Source of the DNA: Candidatus Dormiibacterota bacterium
GTDB lineage: Bacteria > Chloroflexota > Dormibacteria > Dormibacterales > Dormibacteraceae
DNA: 52,968 nt
Assembly (NCBI GenBank): GCA_003151935.1
Contig: PLYZ01000060.1
Coordinates: 64,625-117,592, forward strand
Reading direction: 5' to 3'
How positions within the stretch are numbered: position 1 is the first letter of the stretch; the number at the start of each line of letters is the position of its first letter. Shown here one piece after another: positions 20,212 to 28,918 of the stretch. The position numbers were made by a program, and so were the translations under genes. Under the pieces are notes generated by a model. It saw only the letters and a program-made list of their open reading frames with translations, was not told the origin of the DNA and searched no databases.

Positions 20212-21204
20212 TCACGCGATCTGCCGCGCCCTCGGGTCGATGAGCACATAGACGACGTCAGCCAGCAGGTTGGCGGCGAGCACGATCAAGGTGATCACCA
20301 CGAAGATTCCCTGGACCAGCGAGTAGTCCAGCTTTCCGAGCGCGTCGTTCAGGTGATAGCCGATGCCCGGATAGTTGAAGACGATCTCGACCAGGATCTG
20401 TCCGGAGACGACCAGGCTGATGGCGATCGTGAAGTTGGAGACCACCGGCAGGAGCGCGTTGCGCGCCGCGTACCAGATCACCGTTCGGGTGTGCAGGCCT
20501 TTGGCCGCGGCCATCAGGACGAAGTCCTCGTCCATGGTCGTGATCACCTGGTTCCGCATCGCCACGAGGAAGCCGGCGATCGACGCCAGGACTACCGTCG
20601 CGACCGGAAGGATCGCGTGGGCGATGACGCTGGAGATGTAGGGACCGTTGAACCCGGGCGTAACTGTGTAGATGTCGTACCCGAACAGGCTCGGCAGCCA
20701 GCGGAGCATCGTCCCCGTCTGGCCGAAGATCAGAACCAGCACAAGGGCGAGGAAGAAGTAGGGAATCGCCTGGAAGAACGTGGCGCCAGGCATGATCCAA
20801 TCGATCCACGAGCCGCGGCGCCAGGCGACAAACGTGCCGATGGTCGTGCCGGCGACAAAGCTGATGGTTGTCGCCAGCCCCAGCACAGCCAGGGTCCACG
20901 GAAGGTAGGAGAGGATCAGGCTGCCGACCGGTGCGTTTTCCGACCACGAATGCCCGAGGTTGCCGTGGGAAAGGTTGCCGATGTACTCGACGTATTGGTC
21001 CCACAGGCTCTTGTGGACGTCGAAACCGAGCTGCTCCTCGACCGCGAGCACGCACTGCGAGTTGCAGTTGCCCGATTGCGAGGCTCTCGCGACCGCGCCG
21101 GCGACCGGGTTGCCAGGCACCACACGAGGGAGGAGAAAGCTCACGGTGATCGCCACCCAGGCGGCCAGAAAGTAGACGGCCAACCTGCGCAGGACGGCAC
21201 TCAT
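20212..21204 (-). CDS. ABC transporter permease (DppB type)
   Basis: This 330-residue inner-membrane subunit has about six helices. The N-terminal LRRLAVYFLAAWVAITVSFLL and PRVVPGNP motifs are typical of DppB/OppB permeases, as is the coupling loop MAAAKGLHTRTVIWYAARNAL near residue 230. A long periplasmic loop after the first helix (residues 35-105) contains two Cys (GNCNSQCVL), possibly a disulfide. The ATG at 21204 overlaps the lacI stop (ATGA), so repressor and transporter are translated together; the frame extends 21 codons into lacI without a better start. Confidence 0.87.
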   Translation of the reverse strand: MSAVLRRLAVYFLAAWVAITVSFLLPRVVPGNPVAGAVARASQSGNCNSQCVLAVEEQLGFDVHKSLWDQYVEYIGNLSHGNLGHSWSENAPVGSLILSYLPWTLAVLGLATTISFVAGTTIGTFVAWRRGSWIDWIMPGATFFQAIPYFFLALVLVLIFGQTGTMLRWLPSLFGYDIYTVTPGFNGPYISSVIAHAILPVATVVLASIAGFLVAMRNQVITTMDEDFVLMAAAKGLHTRTVIWYAARNALLPVVSNFTIAISLVVSGQILVEIVFNYPGIGYHLNDALGKLDYSLVQGIFVVITLIVLAANLLADVVYVLIDPRARQIA

Positions 21205-22307
21205 CCCTTCTGACCGTCCCTGGCGGCAAGCGCCGCGCTCGACGCCGGCGACGATCCGGAGGCGCAACCGCAGCTCTCGCGGACGACGAGCTCGACAGGG
21301 AGGACGGTGTCTGGCTTACCGCCGCCTGCGCTGATCCGCGAGTAGAGAATTTCGAACGCCTTCGCGCCGAGCTCCTGCATGGGCTGGCGAATCGTGGTCA
21401 AGGGCGGATGCAGGTGGCGAGCCACCGGCACGTCGTCGAAGCCGGTGATCGCGACGTCCTGCGGTACCCGGATGCCGCGCTGAGCGAGTGCATGCATCAC
21501 CCCCAGGGCGGTCTGGTCGTTGGCGCACAGGATGGCCCGCGGCAGCTTTCGGCCGGCGTTCAGCAGAGACGCGACCACGTTAGCCCCTCCCGCGGCGCTG
21601 TAGTTGCCTTGCCAGGCCGGCCCCGTCTCGATCTCGGCGCCCGCCGCGACGGCCTCCGCTTCGAATGCGCGCAAGCGTGTCCGGTTGTCGGGGCTGTCGG
21701 CACGGCCGGTGACATAGCCGAGGCTCCGATACCCGTGGTCTATGACCATGTGACGGACCAGCGCCCGGATCCCGAACTCGTTGTCGCAGCGAACGTTCAA
21801 GGACGTGGGGGTGGGGCTCCCGGCCAGGGTCACGACCGGGACCATGTCAGCCAGTCGTGCGATTCCGACCGCCGAGAGCATCCGGTCGTGGAGGATGAGT
21901 CCGTCCGCCTTTCCCGCAAGCGCGGCGATGCGTGCCGCCACGTTGTCGTCGTTGAATCCGACGGAACTTATCAATAGATCGAATCCGCGACGTTGGGCCC
22001 CCACCTCGATGCCGCGGTTGATGACATCGATGTAGAGAAAGCTCTCGTCTTCGCCCTCGAAGAGTTCTTCACCGCCACGCCGGAAGACGACGCCGACCAC
22101 CTCTTTCAGCCCGTTGGAGAGGGCTCGCGCGGCGCCGTCAGGCACGAAGCTCAGCTCGCGCACCGCCTGCATCACGCGCTCGCGGGTCTCGGCACGGGGG
22201 CTGCCCAGCCCGTTGAGGACTCGGGATACGGAGGCGATGGAGACGCCCGCGCGGCTGGCGACGTCGTAGATCGTCAGCGTCGCTCTGGCCTTCTTCGGCT
22301 CCGCCAA
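21201..22307 (-). CDS. LacI-family transcriptional repressor
   Basis: The 368-residue regulator has the LacI helix-turn-helix (TIYDVASRAGVSIASVSRVLNG, part of residues 12-33) with the hinge helix ARALSNGLK. The periplasmic-binding-protein-like sensor domain has FDLLISSV, ILCANDQTALGVMHAL and GFDDVPVARHLHPPLTTIRQP. In family terms it would release DNA on binding an oligosaccharide. It sits at the head of the transporter-glycosidase operon and next to a 28-bp palindrome made of two LacI half-site pairs, so it probably represses its own operon. The C-terminal tail (CGCASGSSPASSAA) is low-complexity. The first gene of the operon being the repressor means negative autoregulation. Confidence 0.9.
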   Translation of the reverse strand: MAEPKKARATLTIYDVASRAGVSIASVSRVLNGLGSPRAETRERVMQAVRELSFVPDGAARALSNGLKEVVGVVFRRGGEELFEGEDESFLYIDVINRGIEVGAQRRGFDLLISSVGFNDDNVAARIAALAGKADGLILHDRMLSAVGIARLADMVPVVTLAGSPTPTSLNVRCDNEFGIRALVRHMVIDHGYRSLGYVTGRADSPDNRTRLRAFEAEAVAAGAEIETGPAWQGNYSAAGGANVVASLLNAGRKLPRAILCANDQTALGVMHALAQRGIRVPQDVAITGFDDVPVARHLHPPLTTIRQPMQELGAKAFEILYSRISAGGGKPDTVLPVELVVRESCGCASGSSPASSAALAARDGQKG

Positions 22308-22348
22308 TTCGCCTTGATCCCCATCCTTCGGCTCCGTTTGGCTGGCTC

Positions 22349-22376
22349 TGTAAGCGCTTACCGGTAAGCGCTTACA
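22349..22376. promoter_or_regulatory. Double LacI operator, 28-bp perfect palindrome
   Basis: Two 14-bp units, TGTAAGCGCTTACC and GGTAAGCGCTTACA, abut to form one perfect palindrome 42 bp upstream of lacI. Each contains the classical LacI/CcpA-type centre AAGCGCTT. Two repressor dimers could bind side by side. The site overlaps the last codon and stop of the upstream MOSC frame. Confidence 0.9.
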
Positions 22377-23117
22377 GCACCCTAGCGCAAGAAGTTCTTC
22401 GTGTCAAGTTCACGAAGCCTGAGCGCGAAACCAGTGGCATGCGCACGCGGTGCGGCGCCCGCTCTTTCAGGTAGGCCGCCCGCAATTCCTGCCGAACCCG
22501 TGGCATTAGCTCACCGACCGCAGCCAGCTCAAGGGCCGCGGTCCGATCCTTTGAACGGTTGCGATAGACATTGGCCGTGTGGGCCACCGTCCACGCCGGG
22601 TTTGGACGCTCTTGCAGCGTGAACTCTTGCCCCGCCTCGACCGGTCCCTCGGCGAGCACGAGCACATACCAGCCGTGCCTACCGGTGGCCTCGACCCTTT
22701 TCACGAGGTCGGGGCGGTTCCAATGGAATCCGATCTTGAAGCAGGGACCGCGTGGAGTCGAGGCCTGGATCGAAGCGCCACCAATTCGATAGACGTCCCC
22801 GATGCACACGTCCAGCTCGGTCTTGCCTTCGATCGTGAAGTTCTCGCCGAATCCCCATAGGGCATCTCAAAACCCAACTCATTCCTCCACGCGGGGTAGT
22901 GATCGGCCGAATAACAGAGCACAGCGAGGTGCGGGCCGCCGTGCACGCGCGGGTCGGCTTGTCTGTCTCCGTCGAGGTTGGACTTACGCAGAGAAACCGG
23001 GCCCAGGACGGGCGCCTTCCAGAACGCGGTGCGAACCATCTCATCACCACGGCGGTGGATCATGGGGCGGCCCACCTGGATGGAAACCAACCTCGGCACG
23101 ACCTGGAGTATGTACAT
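22372..23117 (-). pseudogene. MOSC-domain protein with one-base frameshift
   Basis: The first frame (23117 to about 22855) starts MYILQVVPRLVSIQVG and carries the MOSC pattern HGGPHLAVLCYSADHYPAWRNELG then EMPYG. The second frame (about 22855 to 22372) continues with GENFTIEGK-type sequence, DVYRIGGASIQASTPRGPCFKIG and RHGWYVLVL. A single missing G in the run at 22853-22856 separates them; adding one G would restore a YiiM-like protein of about 247 residues. MOSC proteins bind molybdenum cofactor for sulfur transfer or N-hydroxylated-compound reduction. Because the break is in a homopolymer, a sequencing error is as likely as a real mutation. It is divergent from the PNPOx-like gene by only 20 bp. 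Confidence 0.75.
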
Positions 23118-23137
23118 TTTCAGACTGCCGATAGCCG

Positions 23138-23620
23138 ATGCAATGGGATGAGTTCGTCACCGCAGCACCTGAGCTGGCGCATCTCGGTCGTCTGAGGTTC
23201 GATGAACAACAGCTGTGCATGCTCGGCACTCTGCGGCGGGATGGGTCGCCCCGCATCAGTCCATGTGAGATGGATTTCACCGCGGGCGAATTGCTGCTGG
23301 GCATGATGTGGCAATCGCCCAAAGCGCTCGACCTTCTCCGCGATACGCGCTGCGTTTTACACAGCTGCACGTCTGATCGGGCCGGATCGGAAGGCGACTT
23401 CAAGCTCTACGGCACGGCGCGGCACATTGAGGAGGCGCCTCTTCGCGATGCGTATAAGGCTGCCATTCAAGTGCGCATCAAGTGGACGCCGCCCGAGCCC
23501 TTCCACGTGTTCGCGATTGAAATCAGCTCGGCAGCCTACGTCCTGTTCGGCGACGACCGCTTCTGGATGACATGGGATCCGGCTCGCGGTTCACGTCGCG
23601 GAAAACAGAAGGAGGTGTAG
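23138..23620 (+). CDS. Pyridoxamine 5'-phosphate oxidase-like flavin-binding protein
   Basis: The 160-residue protein has the split-barrel pattern LCMLGTLRRDGSPRISPCEMDF near residues 26-48 and a second strand set with FKLYGTARHIEE, followed by FAIEISSAAYVLFGDDRFWM. This matches the PNPOx-like family; members bind FMN, F420 or heme, and many are of unknown function. The start ATG lies 20 bp from the divergent MOSC start, so the promoters must overlap the coding ends. The Lys/Arg-rich C-terminus (RGSRRGKQKEV) is variable in the family. Confidence 0.75.
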   Translation: MQWDEFVTAAPELAHLGRLRFDEQQLCMLGTLRRDGSPRISPCEMDFTAGELLLGMMWQSPKALDLLRDTRCVLHSCTSDRAGSEGDFKLYGTARHIEEAPLRDAYKAAIQVRIKWTPPEPFHVFAIEISSAAYVLFGDDRFWMTWDPARGSRRGKQKEV

Positions 23621-23733
23621 GCCCTTCGCTCTTGCGCCCCGCGTCTTCTAGAAGGCGCTCGATCCGCTTGCGCGAGCCTACACCTACCTCGTTGTAACGA
23701 AAACGGGTATCGGGAGACAGGAATAATGAGCCC

Positions 23734-24747
23734 TTGAACCGCTACCAGATCGGGCTTTTCGTCGTGGTCGGGGTGATCATCGCGGCGGCCGTCATCGCGG
23801 CCGTCCAGTCGAGCGGCGACACGACTGCCCAGTCGACCAACAATTCGATCTCACAACCCACCGCCGGCGCGATTGATCCTGACCTCATCGCTGTTGCCCA
23901 GCGCCCGAACGCCCCTGCCTTCACCGGCCTCGCCGGATGGCTCAACAGCCCGCCGCTGACGGTCTCCGGCCTGCAGGGCAGGGTCGTCCTCATCGACTTC
24001 TGGACCTACTCCTGCGTCAACTGCGTTCGGACCCTTCCACACCTCCAGTCGCTGCAGGCCAAGTACGGCGGAAAAGGGTTGACCATCATCGGGATGCACT
24101 CGCCCGAGTTCGACTTCGAGAAGTCTCTGTCGAACGTAACCGCCGCCGTCAAGCGGCTGGACGTCACCTGGCCGGTGGCGCTCGACTCCAACATGGCCAC
24201 CTGGAACGCGTACTCGAATCAGTACTGGCCCGCCGAGTACCTGATCGACCAGCAGGGACGCATCGCCTACTACCACCCAGGCGAGGGCGACAACGACACC
24301 ACCGAGCGAGCCATCGTCTCCCTCCTTGGCACCGGCGGGACGGTCGCCGTGGAGACGCCTCCCGCGCAAGACAGCCAGCAGACCCCTGAGCTGTACGCGG
24401 GCAGCGAACGCGCGACGCCGGGCCAGATTCAGCTGCAAGGTTCGTGGCAGGACCATGGTCAGTACGTCGAGTCGACCGGAGCAGCCACCGCCCAGCTTCA
24501 GTTCCACGCCCAGGAGGTGTACATCGTCGCGGAGGCGGCGGGCACCCAGCCGCTGACTGTGCTGGTCACGCTCGACGGCAAACCGGTCCCCGCCGCGGAC
24601 CGTGGCCCCGATCTCAGCTCGAGCAGCACCTTGACCATCGGCCGGAGCGACCTCTTCCACGTCCTCACCGGCACGACCGGGCGAGACGGAACCATCGTGC
24701 TCAGCGTCACCGCCGGATTCCGCCTCTACACCTTCACATTCGGTTAG
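23734..24747 (+). CDS. Membrane-anchored thioredoxin-like protein (TlpA/DipZ type)
   Basis: The 337-residue protein has an N-terminal anchor helix (IGLFVVVGVIIAAAVIAAV). An extracytoplasmic thioredoxin fold follows, with the redox motif CVNC in FWTYSCVNCVRTLP near residues 91-96 and the AEYLIDQQGRIAYYHPGEG segment. The last 120 residues form a beta-rich domain like the C-terminal part of DipZ. It would reduce or oxidise extracellular protein thiols, drawing electrons from the CcdA protein encoded 8 bp downstream. The start is TTG at 23734; the ATG at 23726 ends at once in a stop. The short gap to ccdA supports an operon. Confidence 0.8.
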   Translation: MNRYQIGLFVVVGVIIAAAVIAAVQSSGDTTAQSTNNSISQPTAGAIDPDLIAVAQRPNAPAFTGLAGWLNSPPLTVSGLQGRVVLIDFWTYSCVNCVRTLPHLQSLQAKYGGKGLTIIGMHSPEFDFEKSLSNVTAAVKRLDVTWPVALDSNMATWNAYSNQYWPAEYLIDQQGRIAYYHPGEGDNDTTERAIVSLLGTGGTVAVETPPAQDSQQTPELYAGSERATPGQIQLQGSWQDHGQYVESTGAATAQLQFHAQEVYIVAEAAGTQPLTVLVTLDGKPVPAADRGPDLSSSSTLTIGRSDLFHVLTGTTGRDGTIVLSVTAGFRLYTFTFG

Positions 24748-24755
24748 CGACAGTA

Positions 24756-25481
24756 ATGCCTGGCCTTTTGGCCCTGGTGACGACCTTCTCTGCCGGTCTC
24801 GCCTCCTTCATTGCGCCGTGCACGCTGCCGCTCGTCCCTGCCTATCTGGCATACGCGGGCGGCATGGTCGGAATGGACCTGACCGACACAGCCACGCGGG
24901 AGCGGGCCCGAGGCCGCCTCCTGGCAGGGACACTTCTGTTCGTCCTTGGCTTCGGCATCGTCTTCGTTCTGCTCGGCATCGCCGCGGGCGGCATTGGACA
25001 CGCCGTCCACTCATGGGCCACCGCCGTCCAGGTCGTCGGCGGACTCCTGCTGACGGTCTTCGGCCTCCTGATGGCCGGCGTGCTCCGCCTGCCAGGAGCT
25101 GACAGCACCTTCCGGTTCGAAATGCCGCAGCGTTTTCGCTCACTGGGCATACCGGCGGCCCTGCCATTCGGGGTCGTGTTCGGAATCGGTTGGACGCCGT
25201 GCGTGGGGCCGCTGCTCGGTACGGCGCTGTCGCTCGCCGCCATCTCTGGAGTGGCGGTTCAGGGAGCGATCCTGCTCGCCGCCTACGCGCTGGGTCTCGG
25301 ACTTCCCTTCGTGGTGGTCGCTCTCGCGTGGGCATCGTTCCCCGGTGTCGCGCGCGGCCTCGGGCGCTTTGGCGCCGCCAGCTCGCGAGTTGCGGGCCTC
25401 GTGATCGCCGCGCTCGGGATCGCGCTGGCGACGGGCCTGTACTCACACCTCACGTCGTTCCTGGCCCAGTACTCCTTGTAG
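24756..25481 (+). CDS. ccdA: CcdA-family transmembrane thiol transporter
   Basis: The 241-residue protein has six membrane helices and the two conserved Cys motifs of CcdA/DsbD-beta proteins: ASFIAPCTLPLVPAYLAYAGG near the N-terminus and IGWTPCVGPLLG in the middle. It moves electrons from cytosolic thioredoxin across the membrane to the TlpA-like protein encoded just upstream. ATG 24756 is 8 bp after that gene's stop; longer in-frame starts lie inside it and are rejected. Its end overlaps an SDR fragment on the other strand. Confidence 0.87.
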   Translation: MPGLLALVTTFSAGLASFIAPCTLPLVPAYLAYAGGMVGMDLTDTATRERARGRLLAGTLLFVLGFGIVFVLLGIAAGGIGHAVHSWATAVQVVGGLLLTVFGLLMAGVLRLPGADSTFRFEMPQRFRSLGIPAALPFGVVFGIGWTPCVGPLLGTALSLAAISGVAVQGAILLAAYALGLGLPFVVVALAWASFPGVARGLGRFGAASSRVAGLVIAALGIALATGLYSHLTSFLAQYSL

Positions 25482-25655
25482 CCGAAGCTGGTCAGGCATG
25501 CTTGAGCGGCGGAGCGTCTCGGTCAGATCATCCAACGGACGCTGGTTGACTCCAACTACGGCTCCTTCAGTCGCCAACCTGACGGCGGTCGCCTGACCGA
25601 TCTCCGTGGTGGCACCCGTGACGAACGCGACCTTGCCTACGAACCGCTTCTCCAT
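25443..25655 (-). pseudogene. N-terminal fragment of a short-chain dehydrogenase
   Basis: The first 48 residues (FVGKVAFVTGATTEIGQATA, then LATEGAVVGVNQR) are the Rossmann start of an SDR protein, with a TGATTEIG variant of TGxxxGIG. The frame then leaves the family and stops after 70 residues, inside the 3' end of ccdA. The catalytic Ser-Tyr-Lys part is missing, so this is a relic. Confidence 0.65.
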
Positions 25656-25707
25656 CCCATCCTCCGATGAATCAATGCCTTGCGGGGCCCACGTACTCCC
25701 CGTGCCA

Positions 25708-26640
25708 TTAGCGGGCGGCGTCTCCTCGCCGAAACTCGCGCGTCAATTCCTCGAGCTTGTGGAGCAGGTCGTCCTCGAGCTTGACGTCGGCGGCAGCCAG
25801 CGTGTCGTCCAGCTGGTCCGGACGGCTCGCGCCGAGGATGGGCGCGGTGACGGCAGGCTGGGCGAGGACCCAGGCCACGGCCAGCGTCGCCGGCTTGATT
25901 CCGGCCTCTTTGGCGAGCTTTTGGAATGCTTCCACCGCATCGAACTCGCGCTCGTGCCAGTACCGATCCTGGTACATCGGGCCCGCGTTGGGGATGGTGA
26001 ACCGGGTGCCCTGTGCAGGTGTCTGTCCGCGGCCGTGCTTGCCAGAGAGCATCCCGCCCGCCAGCGGGTTGTACGGGATCACCCCGAGTCCCTCTTCGAG
26101 GCAAAGCGGAAACAGGTCACGCTCGAACTCGCGAAACAGCAGGTTGTAGCGCGGCTGCACCGAATCGAAGCGCGCGAGCCCGAGTGTTTCGCTGCGACCA
26201 AGCGCGCGGGCGAGCCGGTAGGCGAGGAAGTTGGAGCAGCCGATGTACCGCACCTTGCCCGACTGGACCAGGTCGTCCAGAGCTCCGAGCGTTTCATCGA
26301 TTGGGGTCTCGGGGTCGTCCTGATGCAACTGGTAGAGGTCGATGTAGTCAGTGCCAAGGCGGCGCAGCGAAGCGTCGATGGCGTCGATGACGTGGCGCCG
26401 GTTGTTGCCGACATCCCACGCTCGCGAGCCGGTGCGCCCGAAGCACTTCGTGGCCAGCACGAACTCGTGACGCCTGCCCTTGAGCCAGCGCCCAACAATT
26501 TCTTCGGTCGTGCCGGCCAGGTCGACACCACCGCCCAGCGGGTAGACGTCCGCGGTGTCGATGAAGGTGATCCCTCCGCCCGCTGCTCGATCGAGAACGG
26601 TTCTGGCCGCCAGCTCGTCGATCTGCAGGCCAAAGGTCAT
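25708..26640 (-). CDS. Aldo/keto reductase with no clear start codon
   Basis: The body is a standard NADPH-dependent (alpha/beta)8 oxidoreductase: ITFIDTADVYPLGG with catalytic Asp and Tyr near residues 28-33, VLATKCFGR with the Lys, YIDLYQLHQDDPETPIDETL, YIGCSNFLAYRLA and the cofactor motif near ILGASRPDQLDDTL. The first ATG is at 26640, but the family N-terminus continues upstream in the same frame (26641-26700 encodes HTRLGRTGLKVSRLCLGT) where only ATA/ATC codons precede it. Either a rare start is used or the start was lost. About 310 residues are open from the ATG; 331 or so would be the family length. Confidence 0.8.
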   Translation of the reverse strand: MTFGLQIDELAARTVLDRAAGGGITFIDTADVYPLGGGVDLAGTTEEIVGRWLKGRRHEFVLATKCFGRTGSRAWDVGNNRRHVIDAIDASLRRLGTDYIDLYQLHQDDPETPIDETLGALDDLVQSGKVRYIGCSNFLAYRLARALGRSETLGLARFDSVQPRYNLLFREFERDLFPLCLEEGLGVIPYNPLAGGMLSGKHGRGQTPAQGTRFTIPNAGPMYQDRYWHEREFDAVEAFQKLAKEAGIKPATLAVAWVLAQPAVTAPILGASRPDQLDDTLAAADVKLEDDLLHKLEELTREFRRGDAAR

Positions 26641-26711
26641 AGTCCCGAGGCAGAGCCGTGAGACCTTCAGACCGGTGCGGCCAAGCCTCGTGTGTTGGAT
26701 GGCGATGTGGA

Positions 26712-26834
26712 TTATCCCCGGTCTAGGTTTGTGAGCCCGGTCAGACGATGCATGACCGGTGCGATCGCAGCGTAGAAGTCGGCGTAAACCGAGTGGTATC
26801 TCTGGTACAGCTCGCGGCGATCCGGATTGGGCAT
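26712..26834 (-). pseudogene. C-terminal remnant of an FGGY sugar kinase
   Basis: Leftward reading from the ATG at 26834 gives 40 residues including ELYQRYHSVYADFYAAIAP and VMHRLTGL. This matches the last helices of xylulokinase-like FGGY kinases in my recollection of the family. The frame is open only to about 26870, so the ATPase body is gone. It overlaps the unread 5' part of the aldo/keto reductase gene. Confidence 0.45.
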
Positions 26835-26986
26835 GTCCTCCTCGGGATGAAGTTGTACGAGCTCACACGCGCCTCATCACGAGGGTAGGGCTCCACTCTC
26901 CCGAATGGCACGACCTATACGCCACGATCATCCGAGCCGTGACGGCGACCAGGTAGGCGCCCCCGACGAGAGGGTATGAGAGCCGG

Positions 26987-27154
26987 CTAGTACGTCGCCT
27001 TTGGGACTTCGCTGGCGGCGGACTCTTCGGGCGTGTCGCCAACCAGGTCCGGCGTCTCGAGGTTGTCATCCACGCCCGTCGGGTGCGCCCGCTCCATGTG
27101 CTTTTGTAGATCTTCTGAGTTCTCGACGTCCTGGCCGCAGATGTCGCACTCCAT
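26987..27154 (-). CDS. Small C2H2 zinc-finger protein
   Basis: The 55-residue product begins MECDICGQDVENSEDLQKHM and continues ERAH, giving CX2C-X12-H-X4-H, a classical C2H2 finger. The second half is acidic (DDNLETPDLVGDTPEES). I choose ATG 27154 because GGGGG lies 6-10 bases upstream and the finger starts at once; the open frame upstream (to 27346) is Arg-rich noise. Small bacterial proteins of this kind are common in actinobacterial-type genomes and have no settled role; nucleic-acid or protein binding is the usual guess. Confidence 0.75.
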   Translation of the reverse strand: MECDICGQDVENSEDLQKHMERAHPTGVDDNLETPDLVGDTPEESAASEVPKATY

Positions 27155-27545
27155 GATTGCCCCCTTCGCGAAAAGATCTTTGGGCCAAGCCGAAGGGGCG
27201 GTCTTGCGACGGCACCCCCTCTGCCTGACTGGATCACGGTTGCCGATCGCCCATAACAAAAGCAGCAACCTCGTGCCCGGTCGGGACGGAGCCGGCTGCC
27301 TCGGGGTGGGACGGGCCCGGACTGCGCGCAAAGCTGGTAGGCTCACCCGACGAAGACGGGGTGATCGGTGGCCTCCCCTGGTCCTTCATGGCGGGGTGAT
27401 CGGTTGGGCGTGCTTGTTCCGAGGGAACCGGCGCTGCTTTGACAGAGGGGAATATCTCGTGTACGCCAATACCGTCCACCACGTCGGTCGAGCCCAGCAC
27501 ACCAAGCTCGTCCAGCTCACGTTTGACGCGCGGAGCTGACCCGAG
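27155..27545. other. Gap of 391 bp without a recognised gene
   Basis: I see only a short direct repeat (GGGGTGATCGGT at 27359 and again at 27393) and no coding sequence I can support. The gap separates the divergent zinc-finger and alpha/beta-hydrolase genes and should hold both promoters. Confidence 0.5.
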
Positions 27546-28535
27546 ATGCCACTTCACAAGATCAACGGCCAGTGGATCAACTACGAGGACACCGGTGGGA
27601 ACCTGCCGCCTGTCGTCCTGGCACACGGGTTGCTGATGGATCACGAGATGTTCGCCCCGCAACTCGACGCTCTCGCCTCTCTGTACCGGATCATCACGTG
27701 GGACGCCCGCTGCCACGGCGAGACCGAAACGACGGATGACCCATTCACGTACTGGGACCTGGCCGATGATCTGAGAGGGTTGCTCGACCATCTGGGCATC
27801 GCGCGGGCGGTGATCGGCGGAATGAGCCAAGGCGGTTTTGTGGCTCTCCGTTTCGCGCTCGCACACCCCGAGCGGGTGGCAGGGCTGATCTTGCTCAGCA
27901 CGCAGGCCGGCGCCGAAGCTCCCGAGCAAATCGCGATCTACGGTTCGATGCTCGACGTGTGGGAGGCCGAGGGTTTGAACGACCAGCTGGCAGAGATGAT
28001 CGCCGCGATCATCCTCGGCCACGAGTGGTCGGGCCGCGAAGCGTGGATCACGAAGTGGCGGCAGCTGCCGCGCTCACTCCTGCGCCCAGCGTTCAATGCG
28101 CTGACCGGCCGGGAGGACATCCACGATCGGCTCGGCGAGATCAAGGCCCCTGCCCTGGTGATTCACGGAACGGCCGATGCCGCGATCGACATCGAGCTGG
28201 CTCAGCGGCTGTGCTCCGGGCTGGCCAACTGCCAGCAGCTGGTCACGATCGAGGGAGGCGGCCACGCTTGCAATCTCACTCACCCGCAGCTGGTGAATCT
28301 GGCCGTGCAGCGGTACCTGGTCGAACTTCCCCTCGAGACGCCTCGGGGACCTGAGCGGCGAGGCGAAAGCCGGCGCTCGGAAATCACGCGCCGGCTCGGT
28401 GAGAGAAGGGATCCGGTTCGCGCGGGGGCAGGGCGCCGAGTCCTCTTTCCCTTCGACAGGAGGTCCGCCGAACGGCGCCGCAAGGAGCGCCGCCAAGCCT
28501 GGCCAGTCCACAGTCAAAGGACGGCCAAGACCTAA
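27546..28535 (+). CDS. Alpha/beta hydrolase with Arg-rich C-terminal tail
   Basis: Residues 1-265 are a normal alpha/beta hydrolase: oxyanion region VVLAHGLLMDHEMF, nucleophile elbow GGMSQGGF (Ser near 97), acid Asp in HGTADAAID and His in EGGGHACNL. This family includes esterases, lactonases and haloperoxidase-like enzymes; substrate is unknown. After residue 262 the chain continues for some 65 residues rich in Arg (GPERRGESRRSEITRRLGERR and further RRSAERRRKERRQ), not part of the fold. The tail may bind nucleic acid or membranes, or come from read-through into a neighbouring sequence. GC-rich codons continue through the tail. Confidence 0.8.
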   Translation: MPLHKINGQWINYEDTGGNLPPVVLAHGLLMDHEMFAPQLDALASLYRIITWDARCHGETETTDDPFTYWDLADDLRGLLDHLGIARAVIGGMSQGGFVALRFALAHPERVAGLILLSTQAGAEAPEQIAIYGSMLDVWEAEGLNDQLAEMIAAIILGHEWSGREAWITKWRQLPRSLLRPAFNALTGREDIHDRLGEIKAPALVIHGTADAAIDIELAQRLCSGLANCQQLVTIEGGGHACNLTHPQLVNLAVQRYLVELPLETPRGPERRGESRRSEITRRLGERRDPVRAGAGRRVLFPFDRRSAERRRKERRQAWPVHSQRTAKT

Positions 28536-28599
28536 ACCAACACCGCGCTCGATGGGTGCGGCGGCCGATCAGCGCGTTGCCGCCGGCCTCTCGCTGCAA

Positions 28600-28910
28600 C
28601 TGGACCAGGCACTCGAAAGGCAGAGCGAAGACGCCCGCATGCCGGAAAGCCACATTCGTCAGTCCAGCCGAGCGGGCAACCTTGCCTGGCCTTGGCGATC
28701 GACTCATCGGAGACATCGACCGACATGAATTGCGCGTCCGGGCCCCGCTTGGCCAGCGTGACCGTCTGGGCGCCGATGCCACACCCAACCTCGAGCACCA
28801 GGCTCCCGCCACGATATTCGGTGTCGGAGTGCAGCAGGGTGACCAGGTTCCGGCTTGATCCTGCAGGCGTTCGCTCTCCCGCGGGTGATAGCCGTGTACC
28901 CACGTTTTGG
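28600..28910 (-). pseudogene. Broken SAM-dependent methyltransferase
   Basis: Pieces of a class I methyltransferase are spread over three frames: WVHGYHPRESERLQDQAG (from about 28905), LVTLLHSDTEYRGGSLVLEVGCGIGAQ with motif I GCGIG, then FMSVDVSDESIAKA, and after another shift VARSAGLTNVAFRHAGVFALPFE. At least two frameshifts and a missing C-terminal half show that it is not functional. Confidence 0.65.
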
Positions 28911-28918
28911 CGCCCAGG

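Noticed and set aside
27234-28022. Leftward open frame of 262 codons
   Set aside because: Overlaps the alpha/beta hydrolase with intact catalytic motifs on the other strand; no own domain.
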